A program made the translations under genes and the position numbers. 64,000 nucleotides of DNA from Paenibacillus sp. YN15 (GTDB lineage Bacteria > Bacillota > Bacilli > Paenibacillales > NBRC-103111). The notes below the pieces were generated by a model. That model did no database searches. It saw only the letters and a list, made by a program, of their open reading frames with translations, and was not told where the DNA came from. Shown in pieces: positions 27,067-35,996 of this stretch. Position 1 is the stretch's first letter. Each line of letters starts with the position of its first letter. The stretch is from NCBI RefSeq assembly GCF_003285005.1, contig NZ_QMFA01000003.1:212970-276969 (forward strand), given 5' to 3'.

Positions 27067-27098
27067 ATAAAAACCACCCTCCGGAAGCGGCACTGCGT

Positions 27099-27148
27099 AT
27101 GATAAAACGTTTACATGCTATTATAGCATTCTTCGGGGATGGTGTTAA
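27099..27148 (-). promoter_or_regulatory. Promoter of the kinase/regulator operon with cre-like site
   Basis: On the minus strand, TTAACA (27148-27143) and TATAAT (27125-27120) are 17 bp apart, a near-perfect vegetative promoter. Around its start point, minus-strand TGTAAACGTTTTAT (about 27115-27102) fits 12 of 14 positions of the CcpA cre pattern TGNAANCGNWNNCA. Carbon catabolite repression of the sensor pair is therefore plausible but unproven. Confidence 0.6.
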
Positions 27149-27225
27149 CCTAGCCGTATCTGCACCTAGCCGTATCTGCCATAATGAATTTGGCAATAAT
27201 GGAGATTAACCTTGGAGGTGCAGTC

Positions 27226-27507
27226 ATGAACCTGCGGATCACGGAAACGGCAGTGTCCTGTCTCAAACAAGAATGGGGTTTTACAGACGGCGATTACATT
27301 CGGGTCTATGTAAGGTACGCCAGCGGCGGAAGTGAAGCCTATGCCTTGGGAATCCTGAGGGAAAAGCCCGAGAACAATGATCAAATCATTCAAATGAGCA
27401 GCGGCGGCTTTTTCATCTATATGAAGCAAAGTGATTTATGGTTTCTGGAAGAGCGGAACCTTACAATTGACGCCAAAGGGGAGGACCTGCTTTTTTTGAT
27501 TGAATAA
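27226..27507 (+). CDS. HesB/YadR-like small protein without iron-sulfur cysteines
   Basis: A cytoplasmic protein of 93 residues resembling the HesB/IscA-like (YfhF/YneR) fold: MNLRITETAVSCLKQEWGF, then GDYIRVYVRYASGG and SGGFFIYMKQSDLWFLEERNLTID. True A-type iron-sulfur carriers keep a C-terminal CGC motif; here only one Cys exists (in AVSCLK) and the C-terminus ends DLLFLIE. That matches the cysteine-poor YneR/YfhF-like branch whose role is unclear. ATG at 27226 has GGAGGTG 7 bases upstream. It is monocistronic and ends at a strong bidirectional terminator facing the next gene. Confidence 0.75.
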   Translation: MNLRITETAVSCLKQEWGFTDGDYIRVYVRYASGGSEAYALGILREKPENNDQIIQMSSGGFFIYMKQSDLWFLEERNLTIDAKGEDLLFLIE

Positions 27508-27508
27508 C

Positions 27509-27543
27509 GAAAAGCCTGTCGGATAAGTTCCGGCAGGCTTTTG
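27509..27543. terminator. Bidirectional terminator
   Basis: AAAAGCCTGTCGGA (27510-27523) pairs with TCCGGCAGGCTTTT (27529-27542) around a 5-base loop, with T-runs on both strands. It lies between two convergent genes. Confidence 0.85.
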
Positions 27544-27569
27544 TTATTGCCGCGGGCCGCCAGCCAAGA

Positions 27570-28055
27570 TTACAGCCGCACGGTATCGTTAAGCTTGGAT
27601 TCGGTTTCTTTTCCCGTCAGCTTCTCAAACAGGAACTTGGCTTGTTTGATCAGGCTGCCGGATTCCCAGTATTCGGCGGTTTCGGCTTTTATCTTGATAA
27701 GCACGATGTTGGGATCGTCCCAGGAGGTCTCCAGCATTTTTTCATAAACCGGATTCCAGAATTCCTTGACCTTCTCCCGGCTCTGCACAATCTCCGCCGT
27801 CCCGCTGATGGAGACATAGGATTTGTCGGCATAGGCCACATTGACCTTGGCGTTATGAAGAAGCTCATGGTATTTGCTGGTATCCTTTTTGGTCAAAAAC
27901 CAAATATCTCCGTCAAATTCCACATCCTGGGTTTTCATGGGGCGGGATACGACGCCTTCATCGGTTACGGTTGTCAGCATGGCAGTATCAATGCCTTTGA
28001 TCAGCTTGCGGATGGTTTCCAACCCTTCCCGGTTGGTCTCGTGATGATGCAGCAA
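27570..28055 (-). CDS. PNPOx-like flavin-binding protein (general stress protein 26 type)
   Basis: A cytoplasmic split-barrel protein of the pyridoxamine 5'-phosphate oxidase-like family, 161 residues. Diagnostic segments are LIKGIDTAMLTTVTDEGVVSRPMKTQDVEFDGDIWFLTKKDTSK and VNVAYADKSYVSISGTAEIV, followed by EKVKEFWNPVYEKM. Relatives bind FMN, FAD or F420-like cofactors and are induced by stress; their substrate is poorly known. The start is probably TTG at 28055 with GAGGTG 5 bases upstream. It stands alone between a shared terminator and a hairpin serving the GH94 gene. Confidence 0.88.
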   Translation of the reverse strand: MLHHHETNREGLETIRKLIKGIDTAMLTTVTDEGVVSRPMKTQDVEFDGDIWFLTKKDTSKYHELLHNAKVNVAYADKSYVSISGTAEIVQSREKVKEFWNPVYEKMLETSWDDPNIVLIKIKAETAEYWESGSLIKQAKFLFEKLTGKETESKLNDTVRL

Positions 28056-28260
28056 GGGGACACCTCATTTTGGGATTTTTAAGCTAGTGTTCTCTATATT
28101 CGCAACATCATTCAGGGGAAATGAATCTTTTTTTGGCGCGTGGGGGTGAGGGGAGTGAGCCGCTTGTCATTAATCGGAGCGCCGCCGCGAGATGCACGCT
28201 CCCTCATCGGCCAGAAATAACGGCCGTGGCTTCCATATAGAAAAGCCGCAGCTCCAAAAA

Positions 28261-28295
28261 CAAACCGGCATGCCGTTAAAGGCAATGCCGGTTTA
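28261..28295 (-). terminator. Terminator of the GH94 gene
   Basis: AAACCGGCATGCC (28262-28274) pairs with GGCAATGCCGGTTT (28281-28294); on the minus strand it is followed by GTTTTTGG. It sits about 15 bp after the GH94 stop codon. Confidence 0.8.
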
Positions 28296-28309
28296 TGTTC
28301 AAACCCGGA

Positions 28310-30697
28310 TTACAGCACCACTTCCACCTGAACGCTGGTTCCGGCAGGATAAACCGGGAGCACCTGCCCGGCGATCAGCCGGCCGTCCACCCGGATTTCC
28401 TTGACGCCTTTGCAGGAGCCAGTCTTATTTATAACCTTAATGTCATATACGCAGCCGCGGAAGCGGCGTTTGGCCGTGAAGCCCTCCCAATCGGAGGGGA
28501 TGCAGGGGTCAATGCGAAGACCGTCCAAGCCGGGCTTGATGCCCATGATGTACTGGGTGGCGGCCACGTACATCCAGGCGGCGGTTCCCGACAGCCAGGA
28601 AACGTTGGCCAGACCGAACTTGTCGGACTCGGGACCGAACAGGTTGGAGGCGTAGACATACGGCTCTGCCTTGTAACGGTTCAGTCCGGCTTTTTCCATG
28701 GCCACCTGGGGAATCAGCTGGCGGTAATACTTGTATGCCAGGTCGCCTCTGCCCAGCATACATTCGGCAATAATCGCCCAGGTGTTGGCGTGGCAGAAGA
28801 CAGCTCCATTTTCACCGGTACCCTTGTTGTAATTAGTGAGTGGGTCCGCCGGGTCGGGGAAGGTGGTGATGGAGGGATGCAGCTTCTTGATGCCCAGTTC
28901 CGTATCCAGCATTTCCCGTACGCTGTCCATGGCCTGGATGCCCTTGGACTCCTCGGCCATTCCTGACAGCGTGGCCCAGGTTTGGGCGTTGAGCCAAATT
29001 TTTGCTTCATCATGGACATCGCTGCCCAGGAAGCGCCCATCGTCCATCACGGCGCGCCGGAACCATTTGCCGTCCCAGCCAAGAGTGTTTACCAGCTCCC
29101 GTTGCTCCGCGTACATCTTCCGGTACCCGTCCGCATCCTCGGAATGCCCGGCCAGCACGGCCAGGTCCTGCATCTTCAAGAGAACGGCGCCCAACTGCAT
29201 GGCGGTCCAGATGCTTTCGCCCTTGCCCTTGCGGCAGACCCGGAACAGCTGGTCGTTCCAGTCGGAGCGCAGCATCAGCGGGAAGCCGTTGGGGCCCAGC
29301 TTGGAGGCGGTGAAGGTGATGGCGCGCTTCAGATGGTTGTAGATGGTGTCCTCGCCGCCGTCATAAAAGGGTACGGTTTCCTGGATGAAGGAGGCATCTC
29401 CGGTTTCCGCGGCCAGATCCCAAACGGAGAGGGCGGTCCACAGATGATCGTCCGAATGGATGCTGGTGACAGGCTCCCAGCCCTCTGTGGGGAAGAAATA
29501 GTGGTTCACGTGGCCGTCCTGATATTGCTGGCCCAAAAGCAGCTTGATCTTGTCCTTGGCCCGCTCCTGATCGAAGGGGATAACCGACAAAATATCCTGG
29601 GCGGTGTCCCGGTAGCCGACTCCACGGAAGGTGCCGGTGGCGTAAAAGGAGATGTTCCGGGAAAACTGGAAGTTCCGCTCCGCCTGGTACGGATTCCAGA
29701 TGTTGATCATCCGGGAGGCTTCCGCATCCGGCAGTTGGCATTCCAGCTTGCCCAGGTAATCCGCCCAGTTGGCGGTCAGCGCCGCGAAGGATTTGGAGAC
29801 GAAGTCTTTTTCCCGGGAACGGTCCAAGGCTGCTGCAATTTCTTCTTCCGTCATGGCGCATCCGAGGAAGATGTTCAGCGTCCGGGTTTCGCCGGGCTGG
29901 AGGGTGACCTGGAATTGAAGCGCGCCGCAGGGATCGCCGCCCAACAGGGTGGAGTTGGTGCAGCCCTCTTCTTCTATGGCCTCCGGGTTGGCTTCGCTGC
30001 GGTAGGTGCCGATGAATTCGTCCCGGTCCCCGTCATAAGCATAAAGCGGCGCATCCGAGGCGAAATAGACCAGCGGAGTTTCGTCGGGTTTGGGCTGATT
30101 TTCCACGCCGTATTTGTAGACCAGCGCTTCCTTGTCATGGTAGGTTACGGACACCTGGTGCTTGTTGTAGCACTGCCATTGCAGCTCCCGCATAAATTCC
30201 ATCATGCCGAACTCGGCGTAGGCGTATACGTTCAGGGATTTGGCGCTGCCGCTGTTGTTGGTCAGGGTCAGGTTCCAGATCAGCGAGTTTTCAAAGGGGC
30301 CGACAAAATAAACCGTCTTCGCCGCCAGGCCGTCCCGCTCCGCTTCAAAGCGGGTGTAGCCCATGCCGTGGGCGCTTTTCCAGGAGGTGGGCCGGGTATG
30401 GGCCGGCTCGTTGGTGGGGCACCAATATTCCCCGTTGGCCCGGTCCTGAAGGTAAATGTACGGTCCGGAGCGGTCGGTGGGCAGATGGAAGAAGCGGTAG
30501 CGGGTGATCCGCCAGATTTGCGGGGACTTGTAGAAAGCGACGCCGCCGCCGGCCTGGGACATCATGGTATGAAAGGTGCCGTTGGACAAATAGTTCATCC
30601 AGGGGGTCGGGGTGTCATGCCGGAGAAACTCCACTTCCTTCTTGTCGTCGAGGAAGCGGAAGGTTTGCTCCAGGGATTGCTGTGCTGGCTTTTTCAT
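28310..30697 (-). CDS. GH94-type disaccharide phosphorylase (cellobiose/chitobiose phosphorylase-like)
   Basis: A cytoplasmic enzyme of 795 residues that likely cleaves a beta-linked disaccharide with phosphate to give sugar 1-phosphate and a free sugar, saving ATP after import. The N-terminal beta-sandwich (to about 290) contains TPTPWMNYLSNGTFHTMMSQAGGG. The alpha6/alpha6 barrel has GTFRGVGYRDTAQDIL, FFPTEGWEPVTSIHSDDHLW and the motif DWND (D479-D482) that carries the catalytic acid in GH94. TGENGAVFCHANTW corresponds to the phosphate-binding region. AAAGGAG precedes the ATG at 30697 by 7 bases. It lies downstream of the GH2 gene on the same strand, but a 400-bp gap with a quartet element separates them. 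Donor specificity cannot be read from sequence. Confidence 0.85.
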   Translation of the reverse strand: MKKPAQQSLEQTFRFLDDKKEVEFLRHDTPTPWMNYLSNGTFHTMMSQAGGGVAFYKSPQIWRITRYRFFHLPTDRSGPYIYLQDRANGEYWCPTNEPAHTRPTSWKSAHGMGYTRFEAERDGLAAKTVYFVGPFENSLIWNLTLTNNSGSAKSLNVYAYAEFGMMEFMRELQWQCYNKHQVSVTYHDKEALVYKYGVENQPKPDETPLVYFASDAPLYAYDGDRDEFIGTYRSEANPEAIEEEGCTNSTLLGGDPCGALQFQVTLQPGETRTLNIFLGCAMTEEEIAAALDRSREKDFVSKSFAALTANWADYLGKLECQLPDAEASRMINIWNPYQAERNFQFSRNISFYATGTFRGVGYRDTAQDILSVIPFDQERAKDKIKLLLGQQYQDGHVNHYFFPTEGWEPVTSIHSDDHLWTALSVWDLAAETGDASFIQETVPFYDGGEDTIYNHLKRAITFTASKLGPNGFPLMLRSDWNDQLFRVCRKGKGESIWTAMQLGAVLLKMQDLAVLAGHSEDADGYRKMYAEQRELVNTLGWDGKWFRRAVMDDGRFLGSDVHDEAKIWLNAQTWATLSGMAEESKGIQAMDSVREMLDTELGIKKLHPSITTFPDPADPLTNYNKGTGENGAVFCHANTWAIIAECMLGRGDLAYKYYRQLIPQVAMEKAGLNRYKAEPYVYASNLFGPESDKFGLANVSWLSGTAAWMYVAATQYIMGIKPGLDGLRIDPCIPSDWEGFTAKRRFRGCVYDIKVINKTGSCKGVKEIRVDGRLIAGQVLPVYPAGTSVQVEVVL

Positions 30698-30769
30698 GGG
30701 ATCGCTCCTTTTTTTGACCACATCAGAATGCAGGCACTGGGGATGCACCATACGGTACACTCTCTGCTG

Positions 30770-30952
30770 TAACGGAACTTATAGACTCTTACAGGGGAAA
30801 ATCCGTTGGTTTCAGTTGGCAACGGAACTTAGAGACCGTTATGACGGGTATATTGGTTCACCGGGCCGAATTTCTTCCTGTAAGGGTCGTTGAGTTCCGT
30901 AAGCAAACCCACAAGCTGCTTTTAGCTCAATAAGAGTCAAATAGTTCCGTTA
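30770..30952. repeat. Quartet element Q3 (family B)
   Basis: Four 22-bp units at 30770-30791, 30820-30841 (both forward), 30881-30902 and 30931-30952 (both inverted). Forward form: TAACGGAACT-N4-GACNCTTA. Centres are 50, 61 and 50 bp apart. It occupies the centre of the gap between the GH94 start and the GH2 stop. The pairing 1-4 and 2-3 could form a cruciform or long RNA hairpin. Confidence 0.92.
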
Positions 30953-31009
30953 TAGGCAGGCAGGTGGTGACGGACGTCAGATTTAAAGTGGCTGGTTGTG
31001 TTGGGGTCA

Positions 31010-31083
31010 CCATCCGATTAGTATGGCGGTCTTTTTTGTTCCCGCCGGAAACTCCCGGCCTGTTTGCCGCTCCAATCGGATGG
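31010..31083. repeat. Inverted repeat CCATCCGATT with nested hairpin after the GH2 gene
   Basis: CCATCCGATTAG (31010-31021) is the near reverse complement of CCAATCGGATGG (31072-31083), enclosing a GGCGG/CCGCC hairpin. A third hairpin, GGCTGC-N5-GCAGCC, lies at 31082-31098 right after the GH2 stop. It may act as a termination or stability structure for the GH2 mRNA; the T-run is poor. Confidence 0.5.
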
Positions 31084-31098
31084 CTGCCCAAAGCAGCC

Positions 31099-34000
31099 TT
31101 ATTTCGGCTCCATCTCGTCCATGGTCATGCGGTATTGCAGGTCCTTCATATAGCTGCCGTCCTCGTTCAGGAATACCAGGCCCAGCCGGACATCCTCACT
31201 GCCGGACTGCACAATGGCAATCAGGCGGTTGACACCCTGCTGCAGGGTGATCCGGTTCTGCGGCTCCGGCTCCAGCTTGCCGTTTAGGTATATTTCGCAG
31301 GGAGCATCGGTGTTCACCCGCAGCTTTCCGGTGCGCCCGGCTCCGTCAGCCTCCGGCACATGCACAAAGCAGCTCAGGAACCAGGGAGTTCCGCCCGGAG
31401 AATCCAGTAAAACAGTGCCGTCTGCGGAGCTGCGCTCCTTCTTTTTCATCCAGCCGTACAGGCCTTCGCCCAGATTGTTCAGCGAAAATTCCGGATCGGT
31501 ATAATAGCTCTTCATGGCTGCAAAATCCACATAGGCCGGGCAGGGGAGCGCCATCAGGCTTTCCACGGCCCATTCCCCGTCTCCCTTGACGGATTCCAGC
31601 AGGCCGTCACCGAAAGCTGCTCCCAGGTTGGCCAACAGCCGGGTGTAGAGCCGGATGCTCTTGGCGCTGGCGGCGTCTGTGAGCAGTTGGGAGAACACCA
31701 GCTGTCCTTCTCCTGCGGGAAGCCCCGCCAGGAACACGCCGGAGCTGCGGGCCTTGTCCCGGTTGAATTCCACCAGCGCCAGGCGGCTGTATTCGGCTGC
31801 GTATTGCCCGACGAAGAAATCCTTCCAGGCGGTGCCTTCTATACTGCGGCACAGAGCGGCGGCGCCGGAAATGTCCAGGCTGTGCAGAGCCAGAGGCCGG
31901 TTCACCACATTCCGCGGGGACAGGTGAACCTTATCGAAGCCGAACAGATCCACCGGGCTCATGCCCGAAACCTCCCGGTACTGATAAGCCGCCTCCAGGT
32001 GATAGGTCTCATGGGCCGCCGCAAGGACAGCTCTGTCCGCCAGCCGTGCAAGGCCGGGGGCATCCTCCGGCAGCGCGGGCAGCACCAGCACGGTTCCGCC
32101 GCCTTGGGCAAACCGCCGCAGGGCATCGGCGTTGGCGCTTGCACCGGCATCCGCGCTCACATCCGCCCACGCACCAGCATCCCCGTTGGCGCTTCCATCC
32201 CCATCCGCCTGCCCCTTCAAAAGAGCCGCCTCCACGATGACGAGGCTTCCCGCAGGCAATGCCGCCAGCTCCTCGCGCCGGGCCAGAAGCCGGTGCTCCA
32301 GCCGGATGGCCTCCAGGAAGTCCGCCGCCTCGCCGCCCGGCTTCACCCAAGCCGCAGACACCGGCAGGGCCTTGGCCTGCGCTGAAATCACGGTGCGGCC
32401 TCCCGCCTTCACCACAGTTACAGCGGGCGCTTCCGTCTCCTCCGTCTCCGCCGCTTCCCCCGCATAAGCCAGCAGATTCCGCAGCAGCAGACACGCTTGG
32501 GGCACACGTCCGATATGGGGCATAATCTCCATCTGATTGGCCACAAATAAGCCGTTTCCGCTCTTGTATTCCAGGAGCGGAGTCCACAGATCGCCGCCAT
32601 CCCCGAAATCCCCGGAGCTGCATTCCAGAATCATGGTGAAGTCGCCGTGCAGGGGCTTCTCAAAGGCCGCCCGGACCACCGGCTCCGGCCCGTCCTCATG
32701 GAGCGCCTCATGCCAGAACATAAAGTCGCCGCTGCCCAAGCCCGACAGCACCGGATGCTTCCAATCGGCGCCGTGGGCCCGCAGGAAGCTTTGCCTGCTC
32801 AGGGCCAGCTTGCCCAGGGACAGACTTATCTGCTCCAAGAGAAGCACACGCCCGCCTTTTGCCACATGCCGCTTCAGCACCGCTTCCAATCCGCCGTCCC
32901 TGTCCTCCAGCCTGCTTCCGGCGATGATCAGGGTCTCCGGCGGAAGCCCGGCAAGCTCCTCCAGCCCGGCCTTGCGGCAGCTCGGCACCAAAGGCAGCAA
33001 CCCTGCGTAATCCTCCGCGCTGCCCACAAAAACGGCAGGCCGCGCCACACCGGCAGGAGAAGTCTTCAACCCGGCCGGATAAATCCGGTAGGGCAATACC
33101 AGCTCGTGCACCCGCTGCCCATCATGCCGCAACACCGCCGTCAGCACAGCCTCCTCAACAGCATCAACGCAGGCAGGCGACCATTCGAAGGAAACCACCC
33201 GGTGGTCCGCCGGCTCCTGCACAAAGCGGAAGGTCTCTTCGAATACCGTCCGTCCGCTCTGGAGGATGCTGCACGCTACCTCCACGTCCCGCGCTGCCAG
33301 CGTATCGTTAAATACATCAAGGCTGCGCCGCACAGGCAGATCGTCGAAGAAGCTGGTGTTGTACTCCGCTGCCAGAATGGTGGCCGGCTTAAAGGATGCC
33401 GCCATAATATCGAAGGACGGGTTGGTCCGGTACGCCGGATATTCAGGGGGCAAAAGCCCGTTGTTCAGCGACAGGGAATAGCGCGGAATCACCTTGGGTT
33501 TGGGTCCCGGCGTGTCCAGACGCTCCGGCGCCGGCAAGGGAATGTCGCGCTCCGGCATGGCCCGCATGAAATAGTGGGCGAAGTTAAAGGTAGAGATGCC
33601 GGAAACCCCGTGACGGCGGGCGTATTCCACAAACAGCCGCTCCTTCTCCGCCAGTCCCTTGGCCGCCTCGTCCGTATGCCGGTAAGCGTCGAAGCCCACA
33701 TACATGCTGCTGTTCTGCGGGCAGATATACCACCAGCCGCCGTGCTCGCCGAACACCAGCGGCACCGTCCGGTCCCATTGGCTGATAATGCCGTCAATGT
33801 TGTAATGGCGGGTTTCCACCTCTGTCAGCTCCTTGGGCAGCAGGCGGTTGTCCCCCTCCACAATAATGGGGCGGGTAGCGTCCAGTCGGCGGATAATGTC
33901 CATAAATTCGGGGATAAAGGTTTTGAAAATATCCCGCCCGTCCACCCAGCGCATCTCGTTCTCCACGCTCCACATCATAATGGAGGGGTGGTTTTTGTCC

Positions 34001-35235
34001 CGCCGCACCAGCCGTTCCACATGGCGGCGGCAGTTCTCGATATACTCGGGATGGTCGGCCTGCATGGTTTTGCCGGAGCCGTAGATGGCAGTTTCGTCCA
34101 CGATCAGCATGCCCATCTCATCGGCAATGTCCAGGTAATAAACGGGGTACGGTTCCGCATGAAGACGGACGCAGTTGACGCCCGCTTCCTTGCACATGCT
34201 GTACCAGGTGCGCACATACCCCTCCGTCTGCTGGTTGGCTCCCTGGAAGTGCCAGGAATCCCCCCGCAGGTTCACCGGAATGCCGTTCAGGATAAAATGA
34301 CGGCCCTCGGTCCATACCTCCCGGAAGCCAAAACGCACCTCCTGCCGGTCCAGCACCTGCCCGTCCGCCAGCAGCTCCAGCTCCAGCATGTACAGGAACG
34401 GCCGGTCCGGGCTCCACAGCACCGGGTCCGCCCAATCCAGCGCGAAGCGGATCAAGCCTCCTGTGCTATTGCTATTGGCTGCGGCTTCTGCCGTCAGCAC
34501 AGCCGTTCCCGCAGCGTTGTCCCACGGCTTCACTGTTAAGCTCAGAACCGGGGCGGTTCCCGTTGGCCCGGCTGTCAACGCCGCACCTGACAACGGCAGC
34601 GTCACCAAAGCGTCCACCTCCAGCCGCTTCTCCCGGACAGAGGTGCGCACAACAACATCCTCAATGGCCTGTGCGGGCTGGCTCTCCAGGAACACATCCT
34701 GCCAGATGCCCCGGGCAATATAGCCGAACCAGGAGCCGGTAAGTCCGGTGACCTTTTCCAGACCGGAGGGAATCTTCACCTTGGGAAAGCTGCTGCATAC
34801 CACATGCAGCCGGTGCTCGCCGCCGGGCTTCACCTTGCCCGTAACCTCCACACGGAGGGGCAGATAGCCGTCCTGCCAGAAGGCGATTTGCTCCCGGTCC
34901 AGATAAACGGCAGCCTGCTGCATGATTCCGTCCAGCCGCAGGAAAATCCGCTGCCCTTCCATTTCGGCGGGAACCGTGAACGTACGGTGCAGCACACCTG
35001 CCGCCGCCGCTTCCCATTCCCTGGGATAGCCGAACAGATCATAAGGACGGTATTCATGCTCGGGAATATCGCCCATTTTTTTACCGGGAACATTCTCATA
35101 AGCGCTTCTCCAACTGGAGGGCACCTGCACCTTGCGCAGCTCAAAGGCCAATTGGTAGGGCAGCTCCAGGCTGTTGGGAGTGGAGTAGAGAGGCATAAAA
35201 TCCCATTCTCCGTTTAGGCAGACGGTTGTCCGCAT
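31099..35235 (-). CDS. Large GH2-family beta-glycosidase with extended C-terminus
   Basis: A cytoplasmic (no signal peptide) glycosidase of the GH2 family, 1378 residues, longer than usual beta-galactosidases or beta-glucuronidases. N-terminal sugar-binding sandwich (LNGEWDF, about 1-190), Ig-like domain, then barrel (about 310-640). Predicted acid/base E427 is in MMWSVENEMRW and nucleophile E497 in VPLVFGEHGG. The 700-residue C-terminal part has two flavodoxin/amidotransferase-like segments (EDYAGLLPLVPSCRKAG, GGRVLLLEQ; later GGTVLVLPALPEDAPG) and a final sandwich with CEIYLNGKLEP. Linker TCCs around 32130-32200 encode an Ala/Asp-rich stretch. Start ATG at 35235 has AAGGAAGG 8 bases upstream and lies 5 bases after the stop of the preceding gene, so they form an operon. 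Substrate unresolved (galactoside, glucuronide or arabinoside). Confidence 0.87.
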   Translation of the reverse strand: MRTTVCLNGEWDFMPLYSTPNSLELPYQLAFELRKVQVPSSWRSAYENVPGKKMGDIPEHEYRPYDLFGYPREWEAAAAGVLHRTFTVPAEMEGQRIFLRLDGIMQQAAVYLDREQIAFWQDGYLPLRVEVTGKVKPGGEHRLHVVCSSFPKVKIPSGLEKVTGLTGSWFGYIARGIWQDVFLESQPAQAIEDVVVRTSVREKRLEVDALVTLPLSGAALTAGPTGTAPVLSLTVKPWDNAAGTAVLTAEAAANSNSTGGLIRFALDWADPVLWSPDRPFLYMLELELLADGQVLDRQEVRFGFREVWTEGRHFILNGIPVNLRGDSWHFQGANQQTEGYVRTWYSMCKEAGVNCVRLHAEPYPVYYLDIADEMGMLIVDETAIYGSGKTMQADHPEYIENCRRHVERLVRRDKNHPSIMMWSVENEMRWVDGRDIFKTFIPEFMDIIRRLDATRPIIVEGDNRLLPKELTEVETRHYNIDGIISQWDRTVPLVFGEHGGWWYICPQNSSMYVGFDAYRHTDEAAKGLAEKERLFVEYARRHGVSGISTFNFAHYFMRAMPERDIPLPAPERLDTPGPKPKVIPRYSLSLNNGLLPPEYPAYRTNPSFDIMAASFKPATILAAEYNTSFFDDLPVRRSLDVFNDTLAARDVEVACSILQSGRTVFEETFRFVQEPADHRVVSFEWSPACVDAVEEAVLTAVLRHDGQRVHELVLPYRIYPAGLKTSPAGVARPAVFVGSAEDYAGLLPLVPSCRKAGLEELAGLPPETLIIAGSRLEDRDGGLEAVLKRHVAKGGRVLLLEQISLSLGKLALSRQSFLRAHGADWKHPVLSGLGSGDFMFWHEALHEDGPEPVVRAAFEKPLHGDFTMILECSSGDFGDGGDLWTPLLEYKSGNGLFVANQMEIMPHIGRVPQACLLLRNLLAYAGEAAETEETEAPAVTVVKAGGRTVISAQAKALPVSAAWVKPGGEAADFLEAIRLEHRLLARREELAALPAGSLVIVEAALLKGQADGDGSANGDAGAWADVSADAGASANADALRRFAQGGGTVLVLPALPEDAPGLARLADRAVLAAAHETYHLEAAYQYREVSGMSPVDLFGFDKVHLSPRNVVNRPLALHSLDISGAAALCRSIEGTAWKDFFVGQYAAEYSRLALVEFNRDKARSSGVFLAGLPAGEGQLVFSQLLTDAASAKSIRLYTRLLANLGAAFGDGLLESVKGDGEWAVESLMALPCPAYVDFAAMKSYYTDPEFSLNNLGEGLYGWMKKKERSSADGTVLLDSPGGTPWFLSCFVHVPEADGAGRTGKLRVNTDAPCEIYLNGKLEPEPQNRITLQQGVNRLIAIVQSGSEDVRLGLVFLNEDGSYMKDLQYRMTMDEMEPK

Positions 35236-35240
35236 GTTCG

Positions 35241-35891
35241 TCACCTTCCTTGTTCAATCTCCGCATGGAGAACCAGCGGGATGTCCAGCCAGGGGCGGGA
35301 GTCCGGCCACTTGACGAAGTGGGGGTCCATGAGGGCTCCCCAGTCGGCCGGGGTATTGGCGGTGGAGAGCTTGCCGCGGTAGGGGGCTTTTTCCACCAGT
35401 CCGGGCTTTTCCGAATAAAAGAACATCAGGTCCTCATGCAGGGAGATGATGCCGTATTTGCAGCCGTCCCCCGGTTTTTCCTCCTGATACTGATAGTGAT
35501 AAAAGATATAGCTGGAGATCATATCCGGCTGGAGCCGGGCCAGTCTGCCGTAGGGGGCGCCGTTGCCCTGCGGGGTCCGCCAGGGAGTTTCCTCCGTCGG
35601 GGCCTGATAATGGAAGATATCCGCCATTGGAGCCCAATAGCGGTCCCCCGTGCCGCCTGGCCAAACCCGCAGAATCTCCTCGGCATTGGAGAATAGCACA
35701 TGAGGACCCGCAGCCGGAGATTCACCAGGGCATTCGTAATACACAAACAGCTGGCTCTCCCACTGAAAAAGACTGAGTCGGCTGACGCCGTTTTCCGCCA
35801 TTCGTTCCTGAAGGGCAGGATTATTTGGCTCCAAAAAAGTCTGTATATCTGTATCCGCATTCATTTCAGCCCTGAATTGACAGCGCTTCAC
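35241..35891 (-). CDS. Unrecognised protein, possibly L-rhamnose mutarotase-like
   Basis: About 216 residues, first gene of the GH2 operon. I do not recognise it with confidence. The first 130 residues (RAEMNADTDIQTF, ALQERMAENGVSRLSLFQWESQLFVYYEC, RYWAPMADIFHY) resemble the order of secondary structure and spacing in L-rhamnose mutarotase (DUF718) proteins, which are dimeric alpha-beta barrels. The C-terminal part (KYGIISLHEDLMFFYSEKPG) is extra. The GTG at 35891 is chosen because GGAGG lies 8 bases upstream; an earlier GTG overlaps that site. No signal peptide or membrane segment. The coupling to GH2 and divergent AraC suggests a role in sugar handling. The mutarotase idea is tentative. Confidence 0.5.
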   Translation of the reverse strand: MKRCQFRAEMNADTDIQTFLEPNNPALQERMAENGVSRLSLFQWESQLFVYYECPGESPAAGPHVLFSNAEEILRVWPGGTGDRYWAPMADIFHYQAPTEETPWRTPQGNGAPYGRLARLQPDMISSYIFYHYQYQEEKPGDGCKYGIISLHEDLMFFYSEKPGLVEKAPYRGKLSTANTPADWGALMDPHFVKWPDSRPWLDIPLVLHAEIEQGR

Positions 35892-35961
35892 TGCATCCAC
35901 CTCCGTTTAAGCAAGCTTTATTCCTTCTCTTTTATGGTAAGCCAAGCGGAGGGGTTGCGCC

Positions 35962-35990
35962 TTGACGATTGGGCCTTTGTTTAGCATAAT
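35962..35990 (+). promoter_or_regulatory. Strong promoter of the araC-type gene
   Basis: TTGACG (35962-35967) and CATAAT (35985-35990) are 17 bp apart. The expected transcription start, about 7 bp later, is 35997, the A of the ATG start codon itself. On the opposite strand a weaker pair, TTGGCT and AATAAA with 17 bp between, could drive the GH2 operon. Confidence 0.7.
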
Positions 35991-35996
35991 AATGAC

